Positions 55,301 to 63,701 are shown, counted from the stretch's first letter. The stretch is DNA of 64,000 bases from Salegentibacter salinarum (GCF_900168115.1 NZ_FUZC01000006.1:62001-126000); one strand, 5' to 3'. Program-made: numbers and translations. The notes: a model not told the origin generated them from the letters alone.

Positions 55301-55418
55301 TGGCCAGAATTTACTCATGATAACTTCTTCAGATTTTACCGGAGTTGATCCTGAAAATGCAGGATGGGGTTATCCTCAACCACTTACACTAACTCTTGGA
55401 TTAAACCTATCACTTTAA
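52320..55418 (+). CDS. SusC-family TonB-dependent transporter (fructan locus)
   Basis: The 1032-residue protein has a signal peptide ending LSMWSQ. A carboxypeptidase-D-like regulatory domain (GNVISEDDQMPLPGVSIQVE, ~24-98) is followed by a TonB-box-like DDVVVTGYTS (100-109). The plug has IRGLQGRLPGVQITSDGSPS, VIRGVGTLNNTDPLYVIDGV and VLKDASSASIYGSRASNGVI. A long beta-barrel with typical RISARMNSSYKL and GTIRRDGSSRFGENNRFGTF repeats completes it. It should import fructo-oligosaccharides into the periplasm. It is clustered with GH32 and its SusD partner (19 bases downstream) and is clearly a different clade from the pectin SusC. Confidence 0.95.
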   Translation: MNSKLLILFLLPLSMWSQAIDVSGNVISEDDQMPLPGVSIQVEGTNEGVITDFDGNYIIENIDPQATLVYSYLGFQTKRVAVNNQTNIDVSLIMDDQQLDDVVVTGYTSQRRTDITGAVSVVDMDELNKQPEPNPIRGLQGRLPGVQITSDGSPSGANTQVVIRGVGTLNNTDPLYVIDGVPTKAGMHELNPNDIESIQVLKDASSASIYGSRASNGVIIVTTKKGKEGRMQVNLNTYVSTSTYANSQEVLNAEQYGRVLWQAQVNDDIDPNSNNLRYQFDWDNNENGVAVLNSIIVPEYLDEEQTLLSADTDWFDEISQTGFAQSYDLSVSNGTEKGNYLFSLGYYDNQGIVKTTEFNRISARMNSSYKLFNDRLEIGENFTFNKTQEIENPGVLDLALKASPIIPVRTADGEGWGGPVGGMNDRQNPVRLLEYNKDNGYEYHRIFGNAYADLEIIENLHLRTNLGIDYSNFYRRSLQRSYKSGYLQNDETAVDIEDWKSLKTTWTNTATYELKIKKHDFNLLAGTEMFRDDYKNINLRREGFILETPEYMYPDAGSGEAYNGGSATSYSLLSFFGKIDYTFDKKYLLSGTIRRDGSSRFGENNRFGTFPAFSAGWRISEEDFIQDNYSFLSDLKLRLGWGQTGNQEIDNNAIYSLYVSDYAGGDPTWETSYGTAYDLSGAGSGLLPSGFRGIQLGNDNLKWETTTQTNVGLDFGFFGYKLFGNIDYYFKETEDILVLPPYLGTIGEGGNRWVNGASMENEGWEFALTYRDKTEGDFSYEISANISTNRNEITYLPEEVQNNYGGDGSEDNILGRPINSMYGYVTDGLFTSEEEVMNSAEQGGKGLGRIRYKDLDGDGVITDDDRTWIGIPHPDFNYGFNITLGYRNFDFTSFWQGVGNVDVINERKFQTDFWSVDDVGSNKGTRLLDAWSPENVNSSVPALTTIDDNAESRFSTYYVENGRYLKLRNLQVGYSLSEELLESMNFTNARLYVSGQNLLMITSSDFTGVDPENAGWGYPQPLTLTLGLNLSL

Positions 55419-55437
55419 TAACATCAAACTCTTTATT

Positions 55438-57132
55438 ATGAAGAAAATAACATATTTACTAGGCATAGTTCTTCTAACTATTTCTACTGCCTGTTCAGAT
55501 TTTCTAGAGGAAGAACCTTATGGAGTATTATCTGAAGAACAATTAACAACTCCTGAAAATGTCGATGGCTTTGTTACCTCAGCTTATGCTGCATTGGGTA
55601 ATGATCATTATGACATTCCCTTCAGTCTTTGGCCTTATGGAAATGTCCGCTCTGATGATGCTTACAAGGGGGGAAGTGGTACAAATGATATACAGGTTTT
55701 TCATTTTTTTGAAGTATCGGAGAACATAAGAACAGATTTTGGTGAACTGGATGCTTTCTGGTATAATAGTTTTGTTGCTATTTCCAGAGTAAACAAAGCT
55801 TTGGCTGCATTAAATCAAATCGACGAGGTGGATTTTCCTGAGAAGTCCACAAGAATCGCAGAAATGAAGTTTTTAAGAGGACATTTCTATTTTATGCTGA
55901 AAATCATGTACAAATATGTTCCATACGTTACAGAAGATATTCCAGTGGAAGAATATGGGACAATCTCAAACCGGGCTCTTAATAATGACGACTTATGGAG
56001 TGCCATCGCAGGTGATTTCGAGGCCGCAGCACAGGTTCTTCCTTCTTCTCAGCCGCAAGTTGGGCGTGCAGATAAAACAGCAGCCTATGCATATTTGGCA
56101 AAAACACGACTTTATCAGGCGTATGAACAGGATGAAAACCATAATGTAGTAAATATTAACCAACAAAGATTGCAGCAGGTTTTAGATGCAACAGAGCAGG
56201 TAATGGGAACGCACCAACTTGAAGAAGATTTTGCCTATAATTTTCTTCCTGGTAGTTTTGAAAATGGGCAAGAAGCAGTTTTCTCCATTCAATTCTCCGA
56301 CAACGATGGAACCCTGCATGGAAGACTAAATTATTCTGATGTGCTTGCTACTCCACAGGGAATTGGATGTTGCGATTTCCATAAACCAAGCCAGAACCTT
56401 GTAAATGCCTATAAGGTTGATGAACAGGGTTTGCCTCTTTTTTCAAATTATAACGAATCTAATATTGATTTTAACAGTTTGGAGAATTACAGAGTTGACC
56501 CTCGATTATATCATACTGTAGCAATACCGGGTCTACCCTGGAAATACGATCAAGAAAATATTTACCAGGAAAACTGGGTTAGGTCTCCAAGTACGTATGG
56601 TTATACAGCCTCCTTAAAAGAGAATGTAACTGAAGATTCGGAACACCTTGTGAATATTGATCCTTTTTATGGAAATTCTAAAAACAGAATTGAGATTCGA
56701 TATGCTGATGTATTGTTGATGAGGGCGGAAGCTTTAATCGAACTTGGAAGACAAAATGAAGCTCTTCCTCTGATTAATGAAGTTCGGGAAAGAGCTAATC
56801 AAAGTACGACCTTAATATCTTCATACGCTACTAATACTGGGATAAGTCCTTATTTAGATGGAGAAAACATCAACTGGACTCAGGGTGTAGCCCGTGAAGC
56901 ATTACGTTGGGAACGCAGGTTAGAACTTGCCATGGAAGGAAACCGTTTCTTTGATCTTGTAAGATGGGGAATTGCAGATGAAACTTTGAATAAATATTAT
57001 AGTGAAGAAGCAGAAGAGGCTGTGTATTACGAGGGCGCCTCTTTTGATGAAGGTAGGGAAGAATATTTACCCATTCCACAGGCTCAAATAAACTTCAGTC
57101 AAGACGTATATGTGCAAAACACAGGCTACTAA
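55438..57132 (+). CDS. SusD-family surface glycan-binding lipoprotein (fructan locus)
   Basis: The 564-residue protein has a lipoprotein signal ending TISTAC (Cys19). It shows the SusD/RagB layout: SDFLEEEPYGVLSEEQLTTP, ENVDGFVTSAYAALGND, MKFLRGHFYFMLKIMYKYVP, and the C-terminal IRYADVLLMRAEALIELGRQ, LINEVRERAN and WERRLELAMEGNRFFDLVRW, ending YLPIPQAQINFS. It binds fructan oligomers for the SusC partner. A weak hairpin (GGACA/TGTCC at 57232-57244, TTTT tail) lies between it and the fructokinase gene. No additional surface binding protein is encoded nearby. Confidence 0.95.
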   Translation: MKKITYLLGIVLLTISTACSDFLEEEPYGVLSEEQLTTPENVDGFVTSAYAALGNDHYDIPFSLWPYGNVRSDDAYKGGSGTNDIQVFHFFEVSENIRTDFGELDAFWYNSFVAISRVNKALAALNQIDEVDFPEKSTRIAEMKFLRGHFYFMLKIMYKYVPYVTEDIPVEEYGTISNRALNNDDLWSAIAGDFEAAAQVLPSSQPQVGRADKTAAYAYLAKTRLYQAYEQDENHNVVNINQQRLQQVLDATEQVMGTHQLEEDFAYNFLPGSFENGQEAVFSIQFSDNDGTLHGRLNYSDVLATPQGIGCCDFHKPSQNLVNAYKVDEQGLPLFSNYNESNIDFNSLENYRVDPRLYHTVAIPGLPWKYDQENIYQENWVRSPSTYGYTASLKENVTEDSEHLVNIDPFYGNSKNRIEIRYADVLLMRAEALIELGRQNEALPLINEVRERANQSTTLISSYATNTGISPYLDGENINWTQGVAREALRWERRLELAMEGNRFFDLVRWGIADETLNKYYSEEAEEAVYYEGASFDEGREEYLPIPQAQINFSQDVYVQNTGY

Positions 57133-57268
57133 AAATATTATAATTATGATGCATTTTTCAGATTCGTTCTAGTTCTGAAACTGAGTTTGTTCGTTCATTA
57201 AGTATTCTACCGGTGACTAAAAATTAAGTCTGGACATTTTGTCCTTTTCAAAAAAATAAGTTAATAAG

Positions 57269-58156
57269 ATGGTAAATAGAAAAGCCGTTTGCTTCGGCGA
57301 AATATTATACGATGTTTTTCCAGACCGGGAGAGAATTGGCGGTGCACCGCTTAATGTGGCTTCAAGGCTGTCGGGATTAGGGATTTCCACCGAAATGATT
57401 AGTAAAGTGGGAGACGATGAAAAAGGCGAAAAGCTAATTTCATATCTGGAATCAAAGAATATTAAAACCGATAATATCTCCAAAGACACGGAGTTTCCTA
57501 CCGGTGTGGTAAACGTAAAACTTTCAGAAAGCGGGTCTGCTACTTATGATATTGCACACCCTGTGGCCTGGGATAAAATTGAAATTTCAGAAGGGATAAA
57601 ATATTCAGTGCAAAATGCTGATACTTTTATCTTCGGAAGTTTAATTTGCCGCGACCAGGTAAGTCGCAAAGTGCTTTTTGAGCTTCTACCCGAAGCAAAA
57701 TACAGAATCTTCGACATTAATCTGCGTCCGCCGTATTATGAAAAGGAAGTTTTGGTAAAACTGATGGAGCAGGCAGATTTTATAAAATTCAATGATGACG
57801 AACTTTTTGAAATTGCGGATATGATGGGGTCTAAATACAATTCGTTGGAACAGAACCTGCATTTTGTATCTAAAAGAACCAATACCAGAACTATTTGTGT
57901 AACTAAAGGACGACATGGTGCTGTATTATTAAAAGACGGTAATTGCTATTATAACAGCGGATTTAAAACTAAAGTAAAAGATACTGTAGGTGCAGGTGAT
58001 TCCTTCCTCGCTAGTTTAATTGCCGGGATGCTTAAAAATGAAGACCCCCAAAGCAGTCTTGATTTCGCATGTGCTGTAGGAGCTTTAGTTGCCGGGGAAG
58101 AAGGCGCAAATCCAGAAATTTCTAAAGAAAGAATTCAAAAATTTATATATCCGTAA
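57269..58156 (+). CDS. Fructokinase (pfkB family)
   Basis: The 295-residue cytoplasmic protein has a start region AVCFGEILYDVFPDRERIGG, followed by APLNVASRLSGLG (pfkB signature 1), RIFDINLRPPYY and signature 2 DTVGAGDSFLASLIAGML with catalytic Asp244. It resembles Bacteroidota fructokinases (the GE.LYD.FP opening is typical). It would phosphorylate fructose imported by the MFS porter, giving fructose-6-phosphate. It lies 136 bases after susD and 63 bases before the BASS transporter. Specificity is inferred from the locus. Confidence 0.9.
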   Translation: MVNRKAVCFGEILYDVFPDRERIGGAPLNVASRLSGLGISTEMISKVGDDEKGEKLISYLESKNIKTDNISKDTEFPTGVVNVKLSESGSATYDIAHPVAWDKIEISEGIKYSVQNADTFIFGSLICRDQVSRKVLFELLPEAKYRIFDINLRPPYYEKEVLVKLMEQADFIKFNDDELFEIADMMGSKYNSLEQNLHFVSKRTNTRTICVTKGRHGAVLLKDGNCYYNSGFKTKVKDTVGAGDSFLASLIAGMLKNEDPQSSLDFACAVGALVAGEEGANPEISKERIQKFIYP

Positions 58157-58219
58157 TTAAAAGGCGAAATTTTGCCCATATTTTATAAAATCTGAACTTG
58201 GATTTCTTTTTAAAAGAAT

Positions 58220-59107
58220 ATGCAGCAATTTGCCAATATTTTTATGCCCCTCTCTATCGCCCTAATTATGTTTGGGATAGGCCTGGAATTATGTTTAAAA
58301 GATTTCGGGAGGGTTTTTGCTCATCCTAAAGCTATAATTACCGGCCTTGCTTCTCAAATATTTTTATTACCCCTTATTGCCTTTCTATTAATTTTTTTCT
58401 GGCCAATAGATCCTATTTACAAAATTGGAATTATGTTACTCGCCGGCTGTCCCGGTGGTACCGCTTCAAATCTTGTCACCAAAATGCTAAAAGGAAGGGT
58501 AGCACTTTCGGTTTCGCTTACGGCTTTTAATAGTTTGATTATTTTATTTAGTATTCCACTGGTAATTGAGTTTAGTTTTGCGGTTTTTGGAAATAATGGG
58601 GCCACAGTAGAACTGAGTTTTGGACAAACCATGGGTGATGTGCTTTTAACTGTTGTCCTACCAGTAATGAGCGGAATTTTAATCAATGAACTATTTGGGC
58701 ATAAGTTTGGAGAAAGTTTTCATATAGCTTTACGCTATATCTTACCGGGGATTATGCTGATAGCTTTTATTGTTGTTATTTTCTTTGACGAAAATCAAAA
58801 AGGGGTTGAATATTTAAAACACTTGAATCTTTTAATTCCCCTGATTATTTTGAATTTCGCTACAATAGTTGCCGGTTATTTTGCGGCCAGGCGTATGAAG
58901 CTGCAACATAGTTCTGCCTACACAATTGCCGTAGAAATGGGCTTGCAAAATAGTGTGCTGGCTCTTTTTATTGCCAATCAGTTACTAAAGAATAAAGATA
59001 TAAGCCTGGTGGCAATTCTTTATGGTAGTTTTTCGTTGATTACAACTTTCGTGGGAGGGTGGATTCTTAAACATTACTTCGGAAAAGAGCAGAATGAGAA
59101 GGCTTAA
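58220..59107 (+). CDS. Bile acid:sodium symporter (BASS) family transporter
   Basis: The 295-residue protein is almost entirely hydrophobic, with ~9-10 helices. The family signatures are MPLSIALIMFGIGLELCLKD at ~9-28, the sodium-site LLAGCPGGTASNLVTKML, and AYTIAVEMGLQNSVLALFIA near residues 233-252. BASS proteins couple sodium to uptake of organic anions; known substrates include bile acids, pyruvate and pantothenate. A bile-acid role is unlikely in this setting. It follows the fructokinase on the same strand and may be part of the fructan operon, but its substrate cannot be inferred. Family assignment is strong. Confidence 0.88.
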   Translation: MQQFANIFMPLSIALIMFGIGLELCLKDFGRVFAHPKAIITGLASQIFLLPLIAFLLIFFWPIDPIYKIGIMLLAGCPGGTASNLVTKMLKGRVALSVSLTAFNSLIILFSIPLVIEFSFAVFGNNGATVELSFGQTMGDVLLTVVLPVMSGILINELFGHKFGESFHIALRYILPGIMLIAFIVVIFFDENQKGVEYLKHLNLLIPLIILNFATIVAGYFAARRMKLQHSSAYTIAVEMGLQNSVLALFIANQLLKNKDISLVAILYGSFSLITTFVGGWILKHYFGKEQNEKA

Positions 59108-59559
59108 ATAAAAATGCCGGCCACATAAAGCTCAAACAGACCCTACTCAGTTTTTTGCTTCTGCAACCGACATTGTTTAATTGCCAAATTAAAATAAGTT
59201 CAAATACAGATCTATTTGCACTTATGTGTCCCGAATTTAAAGCTTTTGTTACTTAGTATTTTACGGATTTCCATAAATTAGAGATAATTGTCTGAAGATA
59301 AGCTTAATAAATATTTCTTTTTATTGAAAGAAATATTTCGAATTCTTATAGTTCAGATAAAATTAGAAATGAAACCTGAAGCAACTGAGCTCTTAAACTA
59401 GTTTTTATGAATGCCTTCTCATTTTATCTGCGGTAGTATACTTTTTCTTAAAAATATTTCTGTATTTTAAATTTAACTGCGTTTTCAGAATATTTCAGCA
59501 GAAAAAACTTAAGTTGTATCTATGGTAATACCATAACGAACCAAACTGAAAATTTACTC
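59108..59559. other. 452-bp intergenic region after the BASS gene
   Basis: No coding sequence is apparent. It contains a perfect 12-bp inverted repeat, AAATATTTCTTT (59309-59320) and AAAGAAATATTT (59327-59338), with a 6-nt loop. This marks the boundary between the fructan locus and housekeeping genes. I can identify neither a promoter for the next gene nor a terminator with a T tail. Confidence 0.6.
59309..59338. repeat. Perfect 12-bp inverted repeat
   Basis: The arms at 59309-59320 and 59327-59338 are exactly complementary, with loop TTATTG. The hairpin is AU-rich. TTCGAATTC follows rather than a T run, so the role is unknown. Confidence 0.55.
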
Positions 59560-60180
59560 ATGGATAAGCTTTTTGACGACGATAATATTATACTCAATTT
59601 ACCGGTAAAAATAAGTTACCGGGTTTTGGAAGATGTGCTTCAGGAAAAATTAGTGGGGGAGCAGATAGGAATGGAAGATTCTAAAGGCACGGTGAAGAAT
59701 TATGCCGAAGTACTCGGCGCCAATTTAGGTAAAAGTCAGGAGCCCAATTTTGACCTGACGCTTAATTTAAAGCTAAAGACACTCACCACACTTTTTAAAA
59801 ATAAGGAGGTTACTTTATTAGTCCATATAAGACTGGGGTTTGATGAGGTAGAACAGGTTATAGATGTAGAAGAATACGAACTGGAAGGCCAAAGTAAAAG
59901 CTGGCTTATGGATAATTCTCTTGAGACCCTTGCCAATACTTTAATCTATAAAAAGATTAAAAACAAAATGAAGCTGGATCTTAAGCCGCATATAAATGAA
60001 CAGCTGGGGAAGGCAAACCAAAAACTGGGAGACGAAATGGAAGCCGCCCCGGGAGTATTTCTTTCAGGAAATGTAAATACCTTAAAAGTAGCCGAAATAA
60101 TCCCCGGCGATAGCTTGTTATTAATCCTTCTGGAAATTAGCGCATACGGTTTTATAGATGTAAAAGAAATTAAGTTGTAG
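59560..60180 (+). CDS. Hypothetical protein, DUF4403-like
   Basis: The 206-residue protein has no signal peptide or membrane helix. Its pattern of alternating hydrophobic strands (IILNLPVKISYRVLEDVLQE; LTLNLKLKTLTT; VTLLVHIRLGFDEVEQVIDV) and its ending VFLSGNVNTLKVAEIIPGDS with LLLILLEISAYGFIDV recall the DUF4403 family. The TULIP/SRPBCC-like fold class is uncertain, and the similarity is from memory. Its last 11 bases overlap the 3' end of convergent murF. No operon partner gives a clue. Coding potential is supported by length, composition and the family-like ending. Confidence 0.65.
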   Translation: MDKLFDDDNIILNLPVKISYRVLEDVLQEKLVGEQIGMEDSKGTVKNYAEVLGANLGKSQEPNFDLTLNLKLKTLTTLFKNKEVTLLVHIRLGFDEVEQVIDVEEYELEGQSKSWLMDNSLETLANTLIYKKIKNKMKLDLKPHINEQLGKANQKLGDEMEAAPGVFLSGNVNTLKVAEIIPGDSLLLILLEISAYGFIDVKEIKL

Positions 60181-61468
60181 GTTCAAAAACTTCAAGAATT
60201 TCTTCTAAAGCCATAGATCTTGAACCTTTTATAAGTATACTGCAATTCTTTAATTCGGCTAGTTGTAGGTGTTTTTTAATGTTCTCGGTATTTTCAAATT
60301 TTATTATGTTTGGCCTGCTGGTAGTGGTTTTTTTAAACTGTTTGCCTACCAGATATATTTCAGAAATATCAGCGTTTTCAAGGTAGTTTACAACAACCTG
60401 ATGCTCGGTTTCTGAAGCCGCGCCAAGTTCTCCCATATCACCTAAAATAACAATTTTAGTAGTATTGGTTTTTGAATTATTAAAATGCTGTAAAGCTGCC
60501 ATCATACTGGTAGGATTGGCATTATAAGCATCTAAATAAATCTTATTTGAATCTCGTTCAATTAATTGCGAACGATTATTCGACGGAATATAACTTTCTA
60601 TAGCTTCTTTTATCTCGTCAAATGGTACTTTAAAATATAAACCTACACAAAGCGCTGCGGCCATATTTTTGGCGTTGTAACTACCGCTTAACTGACTTTT
60701 AAACCGGGTATCATTAAAGATTAATTCAGCAGAATCAGAGGAGTCGGGATAATCGACTTTTACCTGGGCTTTTCTATTATTTCCGAAACTAAAAGTATGT
60801 TTATAATTTATTTCTAACCTTTGAACTTCATCGTCAAGGTTTAAAAATATCAGTTTTTTGTGATCTTTTAGGTGTCGGTATAATTCGGTTTTTGCCTGTA
60901 TCACACCATCTAAACTTCCAAAACCTTCAAGGTGGGCTTTTCCAAAGTTGGTGATAAGTCCATAATCTGGCATCGCAATATTAGAAAGGAATTCTATTTC
61001 ACCGGGATGGTTAGCGCCCATTTCAATTAATCCAATTTCGGTTTCTTCATCCATGGCCAGCAAACTAAGCGGAACCCCAATATGGTTATTTAAATTGCCA
61101 TGGGTTGCGGTGACAGCATATTTTTTGGAAAGAACATTAAAGATAAGCTCTTTGGTGGTAGTTTTTCCATTACTTCCAGTAATACCAATGATTGGAATAC
61201 TTAAAAATTTTCTATGAAATTTACCAAGGCTTTGAAGCGCTTCCAAGGTGTTTTTTACAACTATATACTCTTTATCATTTAGCGCTGCTTCTTTATCATC
61301 TACAATAGCGCAAATAGCTCCTTTGGCAAGTGCCTGCGCGGCAAATTCGTTGCCGTTAAAATTTGCTCCTTTTAAAGCGAAGAAAATGCTTCCGGGTTCA
61401 ATATTTCGGGTATCGGTAGAAATTCCTGTACTTACCAGGAATCTTTGATGGATTAATGCTGTTTTCAT
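60170..61468 (-). CDS. murF: UDP-N-acetylmuramoyl-tripeptide--D-alanyl-D-alanine ligase MurF
   Basis: The 432-residue cytoplasmic Mur ligase starts with a UDP-binding N-domain (STDTRNIEPGSIFFALKGAN at ~17-36). The ATP loop is IIGITGSNGKTTTKELIFNV at ~93-112. The central domain has NLNNHIGVPLSLLAMDEETE, EMGANHPGEIEFLSNIAMPD and LITNFGKAHLEGFGSLDGVI, and the C-domain has YLDAYNANPTSMMAALQHF and VILGDMGELGAASETEH. It adds D-Ala-D-Ala to the UDP-MurNAc tripeptide, the last cytoplasmic step of peptidoglycan precursor synthesis. Members in Bacteroidota are about this length. It lies downstream of gldJ on the same strand, with a terminator between, as is common in Flavobacteriia. Confidence 0.95.
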   Translation of the reverse strand: MKTALIHQRFLVSTGISTDTRNIEPGSIFFALKGANFNGNEFAAQALAKGAICAIVDDKEAALNDKEYIVVKNTLEALQSLGKFHRKFLSIPIIGITGSNGKTTTKELIFNVLSKKYAVTATHGNLNNHIGVPLSLLAMDEETEIGLIEMGANHPGEIEFLSNIAMPDYGLITNFGKAHLEGFGSLDGVIQAKTELYRHLKDHKKLIFLNLDDEVQRLEINYKHTFSFGNNRKAQVKVDYPDSSDSAELIFNDTRFKSQLSGSYNAKNMAAALCVGLYFKVPFDEIKEAIESYIPSNNRSQLIERDSNKIYLDAYNANPTSMMAALQHFNNSKTNTTKIVILGDMGELGAASETEHQVVVNYLENADISEIYLVGKQFKKTTTSRPNIIKFENTENIKKHLQLAELKNCSILIKGSRSMALEEILEVFEPTT

Positions 61469-61524
61469 ATCTGGTATTTTCTAAGTCTGAAATTAAACTA
61501 TTTCAGGGCTAAAATTAAAGCTAT

Positions 61525-61553
61525 AAAAAAAGCCCTAAACAAATAGGGCTTTT
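61525..61553 (-). terminator. Intrinsic terminator after gldJ
   Basis: AAAAGCCCTA (61528-61537) and TAGGGCTTTT (61544-61553) form a perfect 10-bp stem with a 6-nt loop. Read on the minus strand it ends in a run of T (the A run at 61525-61530). It lies ~30 bases after the gldJ stop and ~60 before the murF start. Confidence 0.75.
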
Positions 61554-61580
61554 ATCATAATTTTTAGAAGATTAGAATTT

Positions 61581-63275
61581 CTAATTTCTTGCTTTTTTAT
61601 TGTCATCTAAAGATTTCGAACCAACTCGGGACATTGCGTTTCTAAATCCAATATAGTCAGTTGCCATATCTTGCGGGAAATATCTACGTTGTGCCGGGTC
61701 TAACCAGTAGGCGCGATCTCTCCATGAACCTCCTTTGTAAACTCTAACTTCGTCACTAATAAGGGTAGTTCTATCTCCAGTGTCATATCCACGTCCTGTT
61801 CCCGTAGTATCTGTCGTATTTGCGACATTATAAGTTGGGGAGTTATACATACGTTCAGATTCTTCGTCTGCTTGTTGAAATGATTGATAATAACGGCTAG
61901 AGCTTTTATCACCATCTCTAAAGTTACGCTGATCACTATCGGTATAGTTAGTACGCATATATGTATCTTCTTCAGTTACCGGTATTTGCGCGATGTCTCC
62001 CGGGTAAGATCTGGCAACCAGTCTTCCGGTAGCAAGCGTATCAAATTCAATTTCATCTAAGCCAACTATTTTTACAGAACCGTCTTCGTTGATAGCGTTT
62101 TTAGTATAAACGTTACCCCTGTAATAGTTGAAATCGTTAAATTCATCATCAACAATTGGGCGGTATACATCGGCAACCCATTCGGCTACGTTTCCGGCCA
62201 TATCATAAAGACCAAAATCGTTAGGCTCATAAGATTTTACTTCAGCAGTAATATCGGCGCCATCATCACTCCAACCTGCAATTCCACCGTAATCTCCGGC
62301 ACCTTGCTTAAAGTTGGCTAATTGATCGCCTTGTCTTTTTACATCTCCAGAACGGGTGTATTGCCCATCCCAAGGATATTTTTTTCTTCCTCTGTAAACG
62401 TTGTAATCTCTAATTCCTACTAGAGCAGATGCGGCATATTCCCACTCAACTTCAGTTGGTAAACGATATTCCGGAAGTAAAACTCCATCTTTACGCTGCA
62501 CATAAGTTTGTCCGCCAAGAGCATTTCCTTCGGCATCAGTATTTTGATTATCTATCATATCCTGAGACTCATCTCCGCCCTGGCTTATTTCTGTATTACC
62601 ACCGTAAGCCTGGCTTGGGGCATTTAAATAAGTTTGGGTATTAAAAGTACTACCGGCTTCAACATCGGTATAACGGGCTCCTTCTTTAGTGTAGCCACCT
62701 TCTTCTAATAATAATTCGTTTACTCTGTCGGTTCTCCATTTACTGAATTCCACGGCTTGTACCCAACTTACACCAACTACAGGATAGTTTCCATAAGCAG
62801 GATGGCGTAAATAGTTGTTTACCATTGTTTCGTTGAACCCTAATCTGTTTCTCCAAACAAGGGTATCTGGTACTGCACCATTATATATATTGCGGAAATT
62901 TTCCTGGGTAGGAGGAAAAACTTTTTTCAACCAGTCCAGGTATTCCATATACATCATATTGGTAACCTCTGTCTCATCCATATAAAAGGATTGTACATGT
63001 TGCTGAGTAGGAGTATTGTTCCAGTCGTGCATAACATCGTCCTGCACCTGTCCCATAGTAAAGGTTCCACCTTCAACAAAAACCAGCCCCGGGCCGGCTT
63101 CCTGTTCCTTATAATCTGTGTTATATTGAAATCCGCCTTCATCTGAATTAATGTCCCATCCGGTTGCCCTGGAGTTGTCTTCATAGTCCCGGGAATTATT
63201 ACAGCTTAGTAAACCAACGCCAAGAACGAGGGTTAAAAAGGCTCTAAAAGCAATATTGATTCTCATATTCATCAT
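61581..63275 (-). CDS. gldJ: Gliding motility lipoprotein GldJ (SUMF1/FGE-like)
   Basis: The protein has 564 residues from ATG 63275 (MMNMRINIAFRAF). The longer frame begins with TTG at 63305 and places ten extra residues before the signal. A lipoprotein signal ends GVGLLSC. The body is a formylglycine-generating-enzyme-like domain: GLVFVEGGTFTMGQ, FYMDETEVTNMMYMEYLDWL, YPVVGVSWVQAVEFSKWRTD, YRLPTEVEWEYAASA, FGLYDMAGNVAEWVADVYRP and VRVYKGGSWRDRAYWLDPAQ. This combination is typical of GldJ, a core lipoprotein for gliding and type IX secretion in Flavobacteriia. GldJ/GldK-type proteins are not expected to act as sulfatase activators. Divergent from porV. Confidence 0.93.
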   Translation of the reverse strand: MMNMRINIAFRAFLTLVLGVGLLSCNNSRDYEDNSRATGWDINSDEGGFQYNTDYKEQEAGPGLVFVEGGTFTMGQVQDDVMHDWNNTPTQQHVQSFYMDETEVTNMMYMEYLDWLKKVFPPTQENFRNIYNGAVPDTLVWRNRLGFNETMVNNYLRHPAYGNYPVVGVSWVQAVEFSKWRTDRVNELLLEEGGYTKEGARYTDVEAGSTFNTQTYLNAPSQAYGGNTEISQGGDESQDMIDNQNTDAEGNALGGQTYVQRKDGVLLPEYRLPTEVEWEYAASALVGIRDYNVYRGRKKYPWDGQYTRSGDVKRQGDQLANFKQGAGDYGGIAGWSDDGADITAEVKSYEPNDFGLYDMAGNVAEWVADVYRPIVDDEFNDFNYYRGNVYTKNAINEDGSVKIVGLDEIEFDTLATGRLVARSYPGDIAQIPVTEEDTYMRTNYTDSDQRNFRDGDKSSSRYYQSFQQADEESERMYNSPTYNVANTTDTTGTGRGYDTGDRTTLISDEVRVYKGGSWRDRAYWLDPAQRRYFPQDMATDYIGFRNAMSRVGSKSLDDNKKARN

Positions 63276-63701
63276 CTCTTTTGGTAGAAATATTAGGCTT
63301 TGCAATATAGTAATTAACGCTAAAAGTACAAGTTTATTTTATGTTGTCTCAAAGGCTTTGATTTTCTTTAAAACCCTGATGTCCTATACACTTAGGTTGC
63401 GAAAAGCTCTTTGTGATTTCCCGCGTACCGTTAATGTTTATTCCCGGTAAAGCAGGAAGCAGCAAAATTAATTGTTTTTTATTTAACTGAAGGTTACTGT
63501 ACTTAAAAAAGTAGCTAAAATTGAAAACATACAATATTTCACTTATTTTAAAGTTGTTATAGACCTACTCTATTTACTTTTATAACTTTTATTATACCAG
63601 ATAAACTTCTGGCCTTGTTTTAATCTGCCTTTAGAATTATTTAAACTTAAGGTCTTTTCTTAACAAGATTATTAGTATATATTTGTTAATCATTAATTAA
63701 T
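63276..63701. other. 426-bp divergent intergenic region between gldJ and porV
   Basis: It contains no recognisable gene. On the plus strand TATATTTG at 63678-63685 matches the Bacteroidota -7 element TAnnTTTG exactly, 16 bases before the porV start. On the minus strand TAATTTTG (63470-63463) also fits this element but has no clear upstream partner. Confidence 0.55.
63678..63685 (+). promoter_or_regulatory. Putative -7 promoter element of porV
   Basis: TATATTTG matches the Bacteroidota consensus TAnnTTTG. No convincing TTTG -33 box is found at the expected distance; TTTTC lies near 63654-63659. The leader would be only ~10-15 bases. Confidence 0.4.

Noticed and set aside
57232-57248. GGACA/TGTCC hairpin with TTTT as a terminator before the fructokinase gene
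   Set aside because: Only 5 bp with a 3-nt loop and 20 bases from the next ATG; too weak to call.
58220-59107. Arsenite (ACR3-type) transporter instead of BASS
   Set aside because: The GCPGGTASN sodium-site motif and overall pattern fit BASS, and there are no arsenic genes nearby.
63276-63305. Longer N-terminus for GldJ from a TTG
   Set aside because: Puts ten residues ahead of a good lipoprotein signal; an ATG at 63275 (or 63266) is more natural.
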